From positions 1-23,776 of the IMG/VR virus record IMGVR_UViG_3300033064_001526: DNA of 23,776 bases; one strand, 5' to 3'. Source of the DNA: a virus. A program made the translations under genes and the position numbers. The notes below the pieces were generated by a model, which saw only the letters and a program-made list of their open reading frames with translations, ran no database searches and was not told the DNA's origin. Each line of letters begins with the position of its first letter. Position 1 is the first letter of the stretch. Below, piece after piece: positions 18,697 to 23,776 of this stretch.

Positions 18697-18883
18697 AGAG
18701 CTAATCGAAAAGCTGTCCCACGAGCCACTTGATGCCAAAGTGCTGCTGGTGGACCGCGTGGGACGATTAATTGAAGCGCGGCACGTTTCATTCGCGTGGG
18801 CCGAGGAGGGGATCGCCAACGCGTGGATCGAGCGGTCGATGAGGTTGAGCACGGAGGTGCAGACGGCGGTAAAGATTCAGTAA
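18686..18883 (+). CDS. Conserved small phage protein (65 aa)
   Basis: The product is a 65-residue protein. The start MTVKELIEKLSHEPLDAKVLLVD matches a common phage/bacterial small-protein pattern (MTVxELIxxLxxxPxDAxVxVxD) of unknown function. ATG at 18686 is chosen because the match begins there; further-upstream starts would run through the promoter hairpin. It is followed by a 150-bp structured leader rather than another coupled gene, so it forms a single-gene unit under promoter E. Confidence 0.65.
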   Translation: MTVKELIEKLSHEPLDAKVLLVDRVGRLIEARHVSFAWAEEGIANAWIERSMRLSTEVQTAVKIQ

Positions 18884-18904
18884 GCAAGGCGCAGCCTGTG
18901 CTGC

Positions 18905-19017
18905 GTGGAACCCATGACGGGATGCGTAGAGTAGCTGACCCAGCAAGACCAGTGAAAACACCCGGTGTGGGTTCCACGGAGCGCAGGGCGTTCCAACCGC
19001 GAGGATCAACCTTGCGG
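18905..19017 (+). other. Structured leader upstream of PGHD copy 3
   Basis: GTGGAACCCA (18905-18914) and TGGGTTCCAC (18968-18977) are perfect 10-bp inverted arms 53 nt apart. A second hairpin, CCGCGAGG (18997-19004) with CCTTGCGG (19010-19017), has one G-U pair and a 5-nt loop, and ends 4 nt before the AAGGAGG of the next gene. The 150-bp gap has no gene or good promoter. It may be a regulatory 5' leader or a small RNA. Confidence 0.45.
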
Positions 19018-19033
19018 CACCAAGGAGGCAGTT

Positions 19034-19534
19034 GTGAGCAGGAACAGACGTAACAAGAACGTTGGCGGAGCGGACTCGGTCGAAGTGACGAAGGTCACTA
19101 AGTTCGTGACGGACGCAGAAGCGAACGCAGCGTTGGCAGACGTGGCCAAGGTTGTCAGCATGGCTGACCGCAGAGAGGCGGACGCGAAGAAGAAGGCACC
19201 CAAGGCGCTCAAGGCGCTCAAGGATGGGCGCGTCAAGCTGCCGCCGTTGCCGAGGGGCGCGAACAAGCAGAAGCCGCTGGTCCCGTGCGGGTGCGGATGC
19301 GGTTCGCAGACGCGCTCGAAGTTCGCACCCGGGCACGATAGCCGGTTGCGCGGATGGGCACTCCGGGTGGCGCGGAACATGGTGAAGCTAGACGAGATCG
19401 TAACCGTGTACAAGTGCTCGGAGGGTGAGCGCAACGCGGTTGAGGCGCACATCAAGCAGCTGAAGAAGGACGGCCTGTGGGAAGCGCTCAAGGACCCGCA
19501 GGCTCCCGCCAAGAAGACTGCCACCGCTGAATAG
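19034..19534 (+). CDS. CxCxC-PGHD family protein, copy 3 (166 aa)
   Basis: This copy is longer. Residues 1-65 are a Lys/Ala-rich helical arm, residues 68-74 the Leu-Pro leader (KLPPLPR), and residues 85-102 the core with C85, C87, C89, T93, F97, P99-G100-H101-D102. The remaining part (103-166) is helical and basic and continues the family with GWALRVARNMVKLDEI. GTG at 19034 lies at proper spacing from AAGGAGG (19022-19028); the frame continues upstream but only through the structured leader. A GC hairpin follows the stop. The Ala/Lys-rich arm resembles nucleoid-type tails, so DNA binding is a possible role, not shown. Confidence 0.75.
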   Translation: MSRNRRNKNVGGADSVEVTKVTKFVTDAEANAALADVAKVVSMADRREADAKKKAPKALKALKDGRVKLPPLPRGANKQKPLVPCGCGCGSQTRSKFAPGHDSRLRGWALRVARNMVKLDEIVTVYKCSEGERNAVEAHIKQLKKDGLWEALKDPQAPAKKTATAE

Positions 19535-19542
19535 AGAGCAAA

Positions 19543-19568
19543 GGGGGGCGGGGCAACCCGTCTCCCCC
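19543..19568 (+). terminator. GC hairpin after copy 3
   Basis: GGGGG-CGGG pairs with CCCG-n3-CCCCC around a 4-nt loop, 9 bp after the stop. It has no U-tract. Another member of the G/C-run hairpins that follow each PGHD-family gene. Confidence 0.5.
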
Positions 19569-19589
19569 AACTCTTGTCCAAGGATAACC

Positions 19590-20552
19590 ATGGATTCAGC
19601 ACTCATCACCAAACTCAACAAGATCCTCGCCCTGACCAGTTCACCGGTCGAAGGCGAAGCACAGGCGGCGGCAGAACACTTGCAGCGCCTGCTCACCAAG
19701 CACAACTTGGATATCGCAGACCTTGAACAGCGTGGCGCGGCGAAGCGGCCCGAAGTCAAGGAAGGCGGACACGATCTTGGCAAAGCGGCGTTCAAGTGGA
19801 AGCTTGAGCTGGCTGACACCATTGCCGAGCACTTCTTCTGCGTGTCGCTTACCAACCACACCACCAAAACGGTGCAGTTTGCTGGACGGCCCGACAACGT
19901 CGAATCACTCCAAATGCTTTACTCTTGGGTGATCGAGCAGATCAAAGGCATCTCGGCATCCGAGCGACGCATCTACACCGAGAAGACCGGCGAACACGTC
20001 GACCCGCTGCGCTGGCAGGTGAATTTCGGCCTAGGCGTGGTGCAACGACTCGGTGGTCGTCTCAGCGAGATTCGACGTAAGCGGGAGGCCGAAGCTGAAG
20101 CTGCGGCGGGGGGCAATCTCGTGACCGCCCTAGTTGTGAGCCACGCGCGTGAGGTGTCCGACTACCTCGAAGAGAAGTACGGCTACCGCAAAGACGGGCA
20201 GTTGACCAAAAAGGAACGTGCGGCCAAGGAAAGGTGGGAGGCGCACGACCGCATGGTGGACGCCTTCAAGGAAGCCGGAGAGATGGACAAGTACTACGCG
20301 CACCGTCCGTGGGAACGCCCCAAGACGGCGGAGCAACTCGCGGCGGAAGAGAAAGCGCGGGTTAAGGCCGACCGGGACTGGGATCGCAAAGCGGCGAGAC
20401 GCCGAGGCCGACCGTACCGTGAGCAGTCGCACGAGCAGTTGCGTAAGAGTGAGCAGGCGTACGAGGCCCGAGAGTCGGGCCGCAACAACGCAGGCAAGAT
20501 TAACCTGGAACCGTTCCTCGCTGAGGGTGCCAAGAAGGAAGCGTTACGATGA
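19590..20552 (+). CDS. DUF2786-like protein (320 aa)
   Basis: The product is a 320-residue protein. Residues about 4-50 (KLNKILALTSSPVEGEAQAA plus RLLTKHNLDIADLE) match the DUF2786 pattern, where an LL-type helix is followed by GEAxxAxxxAxxLxxKHxL. The middle continues in the manner of the domain usually paired with DUF2786 (FKWKLELADTIAEHFFC, then a VQFAGRPDNVESLQMLYSWV region). The C-terminal 120 residues are a highly charged Arg/Lys/Glu helix. DUF2786 is widespread in phages and bacteria without an agreed function; a nucleic-acid link is only suspected. The gene begins a coupled chain that runs to about 22.2 kb. Confidence 0.75.
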   Translation: MDSALITKLNKILALTSSPVEGEAQAAAEHLQRLLTKHNLDIADLEQRGAAKRPEVKEGGHDLGKAAFKWKLELADTIAEHFFCVSLTNHTTKTVQFAGRPDNVESLQMLYSWVIEQIKGISASERRIYTEKTGEHVDPLRWQVNFGLGVVQRLGGRLSEIRRKREAEAEAAAGGNLVTALVVSHAREVSDYLEEKYGYRKDGQLTKKERAAKERWEAHDRMVDAFKEAGEMDKYYAHRPWERPKTAEQLAAEEKARVKADRDWDRKAARRRGRPYREQSHEQLRKSEQAYEARESGRNNAGKINLEPFLAEGAKKEALR

Positions 20553-21007
20553 CAGACGAGATTAACACACTGTTCAAGCAAAACGATTTTTTCATGCTGA
20601 CGGTTCCCATCAAGGTGGGCCGTCAGTTCGTCTCCGACATCTTGACCACGGCAACTGAGGGAGGTTCTCAATATTGGTTGCAAGGTGGGCGAATTGACCG
20701 GTCCGATGGTAAGGACGGGCTGGAACACCTGTCGGTGCTGCGGATCACCGAGCCGCAAGACGTCGAGGAGGGGGGCGACCCGTTCGATATCAATAACTTC
20801 AGCTCCGGGTTCGAGGCCAACCGCGACGCCGACATTACCCTGCTGACCATCGTGCGCGGACTCCAACGCCTGTTCGAAGCAGGCGTACTACCCGGGCGAC
20901 CCGATATTCGGGGTTGTGTCAGCAGCCTCGACGCAGGCAACATCGACGCCGAGGCGGCCGACGTCATCCTGCAGTTAGGATTCTTCGGGGACACGGTGTA
21001 CGGATGA
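20549..21007 (+). CDS. Hypothetical protein (152 aa)
   Basis: The product is a 152-residue acidic protein. The segment VGRQFVSDILTTATEGGSQYW near residues 22-42 resembles small phage proteins I have seen with an FVxDxLxTAxEGGxxYW pattern and unknown function. The C-terminal half is helical (LLTIVRGLQRLFEAG) and ends in a beta-like stretch. ATGA coupling to the DUF2786-like gene precedes it. No catalytic motif is visible. Confidence 0.65.
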   Translation: MTDEINTLFKQNDFFMLTVPIKVGRQFVSDILTTATEGGSQYWLQGGRIDRSDGKDGLEHLSVLRITEPQDVEEGGDPFDINNFSSGFEANRDADITLLTIVRGLQRLFEAGVLPGRPDIRGCVSSLDAGNIDAEAADVILQLGFFGDTVYG

Positions 21008-21018
21008 GGGGGCAAACA

Positions 21019-21441
21019 ATGAATGACGAAATTGCGACCATCGGAACGGGTTTGACGGTAGCGGGTTTGGTCGCGGCACTGATCAACATCGTGAACGATA
21101 GGCCCGAGCTGGCCCACGCGGTCCCGCTCATGGTACACGAGATGGATAACGACCTGACCTTCAAGTTTCGGGTAGCCGAAGTCGCGGTACGGAGCTACGA
21201 TCGGGTCGAACTAGTCGGTCCGCAACAAAATCGGTTGCACCCGTTGATTGAGCCACCAGGCTCACGCTGCTCAAGCTACCAAGTTCACCGCGATGGGCTA
21301 GACAATAAGTACTGCGTTCAGCAGTGCACTCACAGTAAAGGGCACTTCTCGCGCCATCGTTGGGTTAATGTTGGGCCGATACACGACACCAGAACCGACG
21401 CTAACCGTTGGTTGGCAGCAAATGGGGGAGGGTTCCTCTAG
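21019..21441 (+). CDS. Putative zinc-binding protein (140 aa)
   Basis: The product is a 140-residue protein. The N-terminal 35 residues are hydrophobic (IGTGLTVAGLVAALINIV) and may be a membrane-associated helix or a buried strand. Residues about 84-115 hold SRCSSYQVH, then YCVQQCTHSKGHFSRHRW, a Cys/His cluster of the kind Cx(n)CxHxxGHxxxHxW seen in small phage proteins and likely to bind zinc. ATG at 21019 is preceded by GAGGGGG at good spacing. An in-frame ATG at 21004, overlapping the upstream stop, is an alternative that would add five residues. Confidence 0.65.
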   Translation: MNDEIATIGTGLTVAGLVAALINIVNDRPELAHAVPLMVHEMDNDLTFKFRVAEVAVRSYDRVELVGPQQNRLHPLIEPPGSRCSSYQVHRDGLDNKYCVQQCTHSKGHFSRHRWVNVGPIHDTRTDANRWLAANGGGFL

Positions 21442-21671
21442 TGTCCCCCAATTACCTAACCCCGGCTACACGGCGCGAGATGAAAGACCATATTCGCGAC
21501 ATCAAGCGTACAATTGTCAAGGTGTCGGAGTTGCTAGAACAGATGGTAACTGATCCTAACATGGCCACTACCGTTAAAGCCCGAAGTCTAATCGAAGGAG
21601 CGCTGCACCATTGCGACGCTACTACTCGGGCGCTGGCAGCTCATAAACCCAGTAAGAGAGATAAACGATGA
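21441..21671 (+). CDS. Hypothetical helical protein (76 aa)
   Basis: The product is a 76-residue, mostly helical basic protein (HIRDIKRTIVKVSELLEQMV, then ARSLIEGALHHCDATTRAL). No family is known. GTG at 21441 overlaps the TAG of the preceding gene (TAGTG) and follows GGGGGAGGG at proper spacing; a GTG further upstream at 21408 is less likely. Its TGA overlaps the next ATG. Confidence 0.6.
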   Translation: MSPNYLTPATRREMKDHIRDIKRTIVKVSELLEQMVTDPNMATTVKARSLIEGALHHCDATTRALAAHKPSKRDKR

Positions 21672-22120
21672 AACGAATGACGACGTTAAAAATCGGGCCG
21701 GTGTCGGAAGGCATCAACCTGCCTAGCAAAATCGCCGGAGCGATCTACGCTATGGAGCAACTTTCCATTAACCGCTCATTCCGGATGCGGGTAGACGCCC
21801 AGCGCCGCCGATGGAACCAACTGGTCAACATTGATCAGTCCGTCGCCGAAGACATCTGGTTGATGCTGGAGGAGATTCTTGAAGCACACTTGCCGCCTTA
21901 CTGCAGACTGGTCGAGGTAGACGGGGTTCCGACGGTCCTGCCCGACAACTCGCTAATCGCCGAGGATCTGCATGGAGGCGACATAGGCAGCGTTCGAACG
22001 CAAACCGCGCGCGCTCCGGCCTACGTCCTTGAAGTTAACGACCACGGCAACATGACCTTGTTCTGCCGACGCGCTTCGGGTCGTGGGCATCGTTGGATCG
22101 AGGTCTGGAGCGTTGTCTAA
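21668..22120 (+). CDS. Hypothetical protein (150 aa)
   Basis: The product is a 150-residue protein. The first half is helical with an Arg-rich stretch (SFRMRVDAQRRRWNQLV), and the second half has beta-type segments (CRLVEVDGVPTVLPDN, YVLEVNDHGNMTLFCRR, WIEVWSVV). No motif or family is recognised. It is coupled to the gene before it (ATGA). The TTG of a small membrane protein lies within its last codons. Confidence 0.6.
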   Translation: MKRMTTLKIGPVSEGINLPSKIAGAIYAMEQLSINRSFRMRVDAQRRRWNQLVNIDQSVAEDIWLMLEEILEAHLPPYCRLVEVDGVPTVLPDNSLIAEDLHGGDIGSVRTQTARAPAYVLEVNDHGNMTLFCRRASGRGHRWIEVWSVV

Positions 22121-22220
22121 CGACAAACCCAGCATAGGATGCACTTTCTTAGCCGTGTTGTTCCTGTTAGCGTTTTGGGCTTTCGGGGCTTTATTGGGCT
22201 ACCTTTGGTACGATTCATGA
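22113..22220 (+). CDS. Small single-pass membrane protein (35 aa)
   Basis: This 35-codon frame starts at TTG 22113, overlapping the last codons of the upstream gene, and ends at TGA 22218-22220. Residues about 10-32 (CTFLAVLFLLAFWAFGALLGYLW) form a clear hydrophobic transmembrane segment. A GAGG lies 9 bp upstream of the TTG. GTG at 22083 in the same frame is an alternative start. A membrane role such as lysis or host-envelope modification is possible, but the sequence shows only the membrane segment. Confidence 0.5.
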   Translation: MSNDKPSIGCTFLAVLFLLAFWAFGALLGYLWYDS

Positions 22221-22228
22221 GTCGCCAC

Positions 22229-22258
22229 TTGACAAAAGGGCTAATGGTGTGGTTTAAT
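22229..22258 (+). promoter_or_regulatory. Sigma-70-like promoter before PGHD copy 4
   Basis: TTGACA (22229-22234) and TTTAAT (22253-22258) are 18 bp apart. Transcription would begin near 22265, right at the dyad that surrounds the ribosome site, giving a leader of about 22 nt. Confidence 0.6.
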
Positions 22259-22265
22259 TTGAGTT

Positions 22266-22287
22266 TTCTCGAACGGAGGCTCGAGAA
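22266..22287 (+). promoter_or_regulatory. Hairpin presenting the ribosome site in its loop
   Basis: TTCTCGA (22266-22272) and TCGAGAA (22281-22287) are perfect 7-bp arms. The 8-nt loop ACGGAGGC contains the GGAGG ribosome site, and the 3' arm ends on the A of the ATG at 22287. It could control translation, or be a protein-binding operator overlapping the start. Confidence 0.5.
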
Positions 22288-23099
22288 TGGCGAAAAAGCG
22301 CAAAGTAGTTGACGACGACGACGAACCCGAACAGGACCTAGCGCAACAAGTTTCGTGCACTAACATTGATCACGTCTACCCTCCTAACCCGGAGCCGGAC
22401 GTTAAGTGCTACTGCGGGAAACGGGTCTGGAGGCCGTTCATCAAGCTAGACGATTGCCTACACGCCGGTGAGATTATCAAGATCGGCGACCGGTTGTATC
22501 GGGTTGAGATGGTCAACCAGTCAAGGGCGCACTGCAGGTGCATCACCGCAGGCGAAGCGCTACAACGCATTCAACAGGTCTACCGTGAAGACCCAGACGA
22601 CGAGTCGACGGGCAAGACTATTGACATCTCCCCCCGTTCTGCCTGCGAACGGGTCACGGAGGAAGATTTACAGCAGGGTTCAACGGAAACGAGGAGTGTT
22701 ACCATGGCAAGCAAGGTTGCGTCGATCCCGGTGGCGGGTCGCTCGGTGAGGGAACGTGAAGCGGAACGCAAGGCGAAGTTGGCGCAGAAACCCAAGGGTG
22801 ATGCGCGTCCTTTGACCGGCGCGGCGGCTAAAGCCAAGGCTAACGCTCGGCCTAAGGTCGTCAAGACGGTTCGCGCTTGCGCTTGCGGATGCAGCGGCGA
22901 AACGATGTCGTATTTCATTCCTGGCCATGACGCGCGTTACAAGGGCTGGTTGAAGAAAATCGGTGACGGCCGTACCGATTTGACTGAAGCCAAGAAGTTG
23001 ATGGGTCCCAAAGCGTTCGCTGCTGCTGGTGACTGGAAGAAGAGCGGCAAGGGTTTCAAGCCGTCTATTTCCTACAAAGGCGATAAGTACGTCGGCTAG
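22287..23099 (+). CDS. Two-part protein with CxCxC-PGHD C-terminal domain, copy 4 (270 aa)
   Basis: The first part (residues 1-139) starts basic then acidic, and carries C24, C41-x-C43, C57 and C83-x-C85, a probable metal-binding domain unlike the other copies. The second part begins at M140, with its own GAGGAG site 7 bp upstream of ATG 22704, and carries a Lys/Ala/Arg-rich arm and the family core C198, C200, C202, T206, F210, P212-G213-H214-D215. The frame is open throughout, so this is either a fusion or a gene with an internal start giving a 131-residue PGHD protein. A sigma-70-like promoter and a hairpin with the ribosome site in its loop precede it. Confidence 0.75.
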   Translation: MAKKRKVVDDDDEPEQDLAQQVSCTNIDHVYPPNPEPDVKCYCGKRVWRPFIKLDDCLHAGEIIKIGDRLYRVEMVNQSRAHCRCITAGEALQRIQQVYREDPDDESTGKTIDISPRSACERVTEEDLQQGSTETRSVTMASKVASIPVAGRSVREREAERKAKLAQKPKGDARPLTGAAAKAKANARPKVVKTVRACACGCSGETMSYFIPGHDARYKGWLKKIGDGRTDLTEAKKLMGPKAFAAAGDWKKSGKGFKPSISYKGDKYVG

Positions 23100-23103
23100 C
23101 GCC

Positions 23104-23370
23104 ATGAAGAACGCGTTCTCTGAAAGGGGGGTGTCACCTACTGGTGCGCCCCCCGAACCTTTGCGATCGTGCACCGTCTTCGAAGTTACATACTTCGATA
23201 ACCGCAAAAAGGCATCAGGAGAGCCGCTGGAGGACTGTTACGTGACGGTCCTCTTCGAGTTCAAGGAAGAGGCGCACGACTGGGCTAGCCAGCACAATGG
23301 CCGGGTAGACGAGCGCATCGTCACTAAAACCGAGAGAAACCGCCTTCGTCGTGTACGAAGCATTGTCTGA
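23104..23370 (+). CDS. Hypothetical protein (88 aa), start uncertain
   Basis: The product is an 88-residue protein. The body from about residue 22 (SCTVFEVTYFDNRKKASGEPLEDCYVTVLFEFKEEA, in parts) looks like a small alpha/beta domain, and the C-terminus is Arg-rich. The ATG at 23104 is 4 bp after the copy 4 stop with a poor ribosome site, and the first 18 codons run through a G/C-run hairpin (23126-23154). A downstream start would avoid this but no good ATG or GTG in frame is seen. No family is recognised. Confidence 0.55.
   Translation: MKNAFSERGVSPTGAPPEPLRSCTVFEVTYFDNRKKASGEPLEDCYVTVLFEFKEEAHDWASQHNGRVDERIVTKTERNRLRRVRSIV
23126..23154 (+). terminator. G/C-run hairpin after copy 4
   Basis: GGGGGG-TGT-CACC-TACT-GGTG-CG-CCCCCC forms two stacked stems with a small internal loop, 27 bp after the copy 4 stop. 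It has the same build as the hairpins after copies 1-3 but here overlaps the start of the next gene. Confidence 0.45.
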
Positions 23371-23378
23371 GGTGACCG

Positions 23379-23693
23379 ATGAGTAGGGAGAACAGCGTGG
23401 TTGCGCCACGCCCAGGCTACGAGCATGAGCGCGTATTATTGCTGACAAACATCCGCACGTCGGCAGCCGCTGGTCTAGCCTACGGGACTGGCCTGACACA
23501 TCACACGCCAGAGCGCCTCATTGAGCGCAAAAACAAGGCGCTGCGAGACATACTGACGCACCTAGAACGAGACGGCATCGTCGGTTCCGTCTTGCGGTCA
23601 ATCACTGAAGACGAGATCGGCAGCGCCACGGACTCAGCGACAGCGGAGCGAGCGGTTGAACGGGCAGGAGCGCCACCGAAGGAAGTGAAATGA
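23379..23693 (+). CDS. Hypothetical protein (104 aa)
   Basis: The product is a 104-residue helical protein with Arg/Glu-rich segments (HTPERLIERKNKALRDILTHLERDG) and an Ala/Glu C-terminus. No domain or membrane segment is seen. GAGG lies upstream of the ATG at 23379. Its TGA overlaps a run of three ATGs that opens the next gene. Confidence 0.6.
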   Translation: MSRENSVVAPRPGYEHERVLLLTNIRTSAAAGLAYGTGLTHHTPERLIERKNKALRDILTHLERDGIVGSVLRSITEDEIGSATDSATAERAVERAGAPPKEVK

Positions 23694-23776
23694 TGATGTC
23701 TAAACCAACAGCGCACGACATTCGTGCAGTTGCCGTCGAGCGGCTGCTTCGTAAGGCTTTTGACAACGGCGCGAAG
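23690..23776 (+). CDS. Partial hypothetical protein, N-terminal 29 residues
   Basis: This frame begins with three consecutive ATG codons (23690, 23693, 23696), the first overlapping the upstream TGA, and continues past the window edge. The visible part (SKPTAHDIRAVAVERLLRKAFDNGAK after the Met run) is a charged helix. GGAAG lies upstream. Nothing can be said about function. Confidence 0.5.
   Translation, partial: MMMSKPTAHDIRAVAVERLLRKAFDNGAK

Noticed and set aside
18884-19033. Possible tRNA in the structured leader (GGGTTCCAC resembling a T-arm)
   Set aside because: The arms do not give a cloverleaf with an anticodon stem and the T-loop consensus is absent.

Overview
The window looks like part of a tailed double-stranded DNA bacteriophage genome. 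The evidence is a contiguous virion-morphogenesis block (terminase, portal, scaffold, major capsid protein, decoration-type proteins) and a long train of very small, translationally overlapping genes on the opposite strand. There are no host-type housekeeping genes, rRNAs or tRNAs. The sequence is GC-rich. Five matches to the sigma-54 (RpoN) -24/-12 promoter point to a bacterial host that has RpoN, which argues against a typical actinobacterium. I cannot name the host or the phage.

Left arm (1-11.46 kb, minus strand, transcribed right to left). In transcription order it holds: a small XRE-type regulator, a putative small terminase, a small protein, the large terminase, a small protein, the portal, a Cys/His protein, two small basic proteins, the scaffold, the major capsid protein, a decoration-like protein, a zinc-ribbon protein, a glycosyltransferase-methyltransferase fusion, three small virion-type proteins, a 17-codon coupled ORF and a gene cut by the window edge. 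Many junctions are ATGA, GTGA or TAATG overlaps.

Control region (about 11.46-12.04 kb). The two arms diverge here. It contains two minus-strand sigma-70-like promoters, an 18-bp perfect-arm dyad suited to an HTH repressor, a second dyad, and the first perfect sigma-54 promoter match, which reads rightward.

Right arm (12.04-23.78 kb, plus strand). It holds about 28 short genes in several transcription units. Two stand-alone cassettes at 12.0-13.2 kb look like a tandem duplication; each has a sigma-54-like promoter, a small gene, a G/C-run hairpin and shared downstream repeats. Operons then follow at 13.47-16.04, 16.19-17.62, 17.74-18.70, 18.69-18.88, 19.03-19.53, 19.59-22.22 and 22.29-23.78 kb. 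The first, second and fourth of these have sigma-54-like promoters; the 17.74 and 22.29 kb units have sigma-70-like promoters. Most products are unrecognised, several are small probable zinc-binding proteins, and one has a DUF2786-like N-terminus.

Two themes stand out. First, four genes encode paralogues with an invariant-spacing CxCxC-x11-H core ending in PGHD, and each is followed by a G/C-run hairpin. Second, the arm appears wired to sigma-54: five promoter matches, two of them preceded by arrays of a 17-bp repeat resembling enhancer-binding-protein sites. No sigma-54 or enhancer-binding protein gene is present here, so the activator would have to come from the host or from another part of the phage genome.
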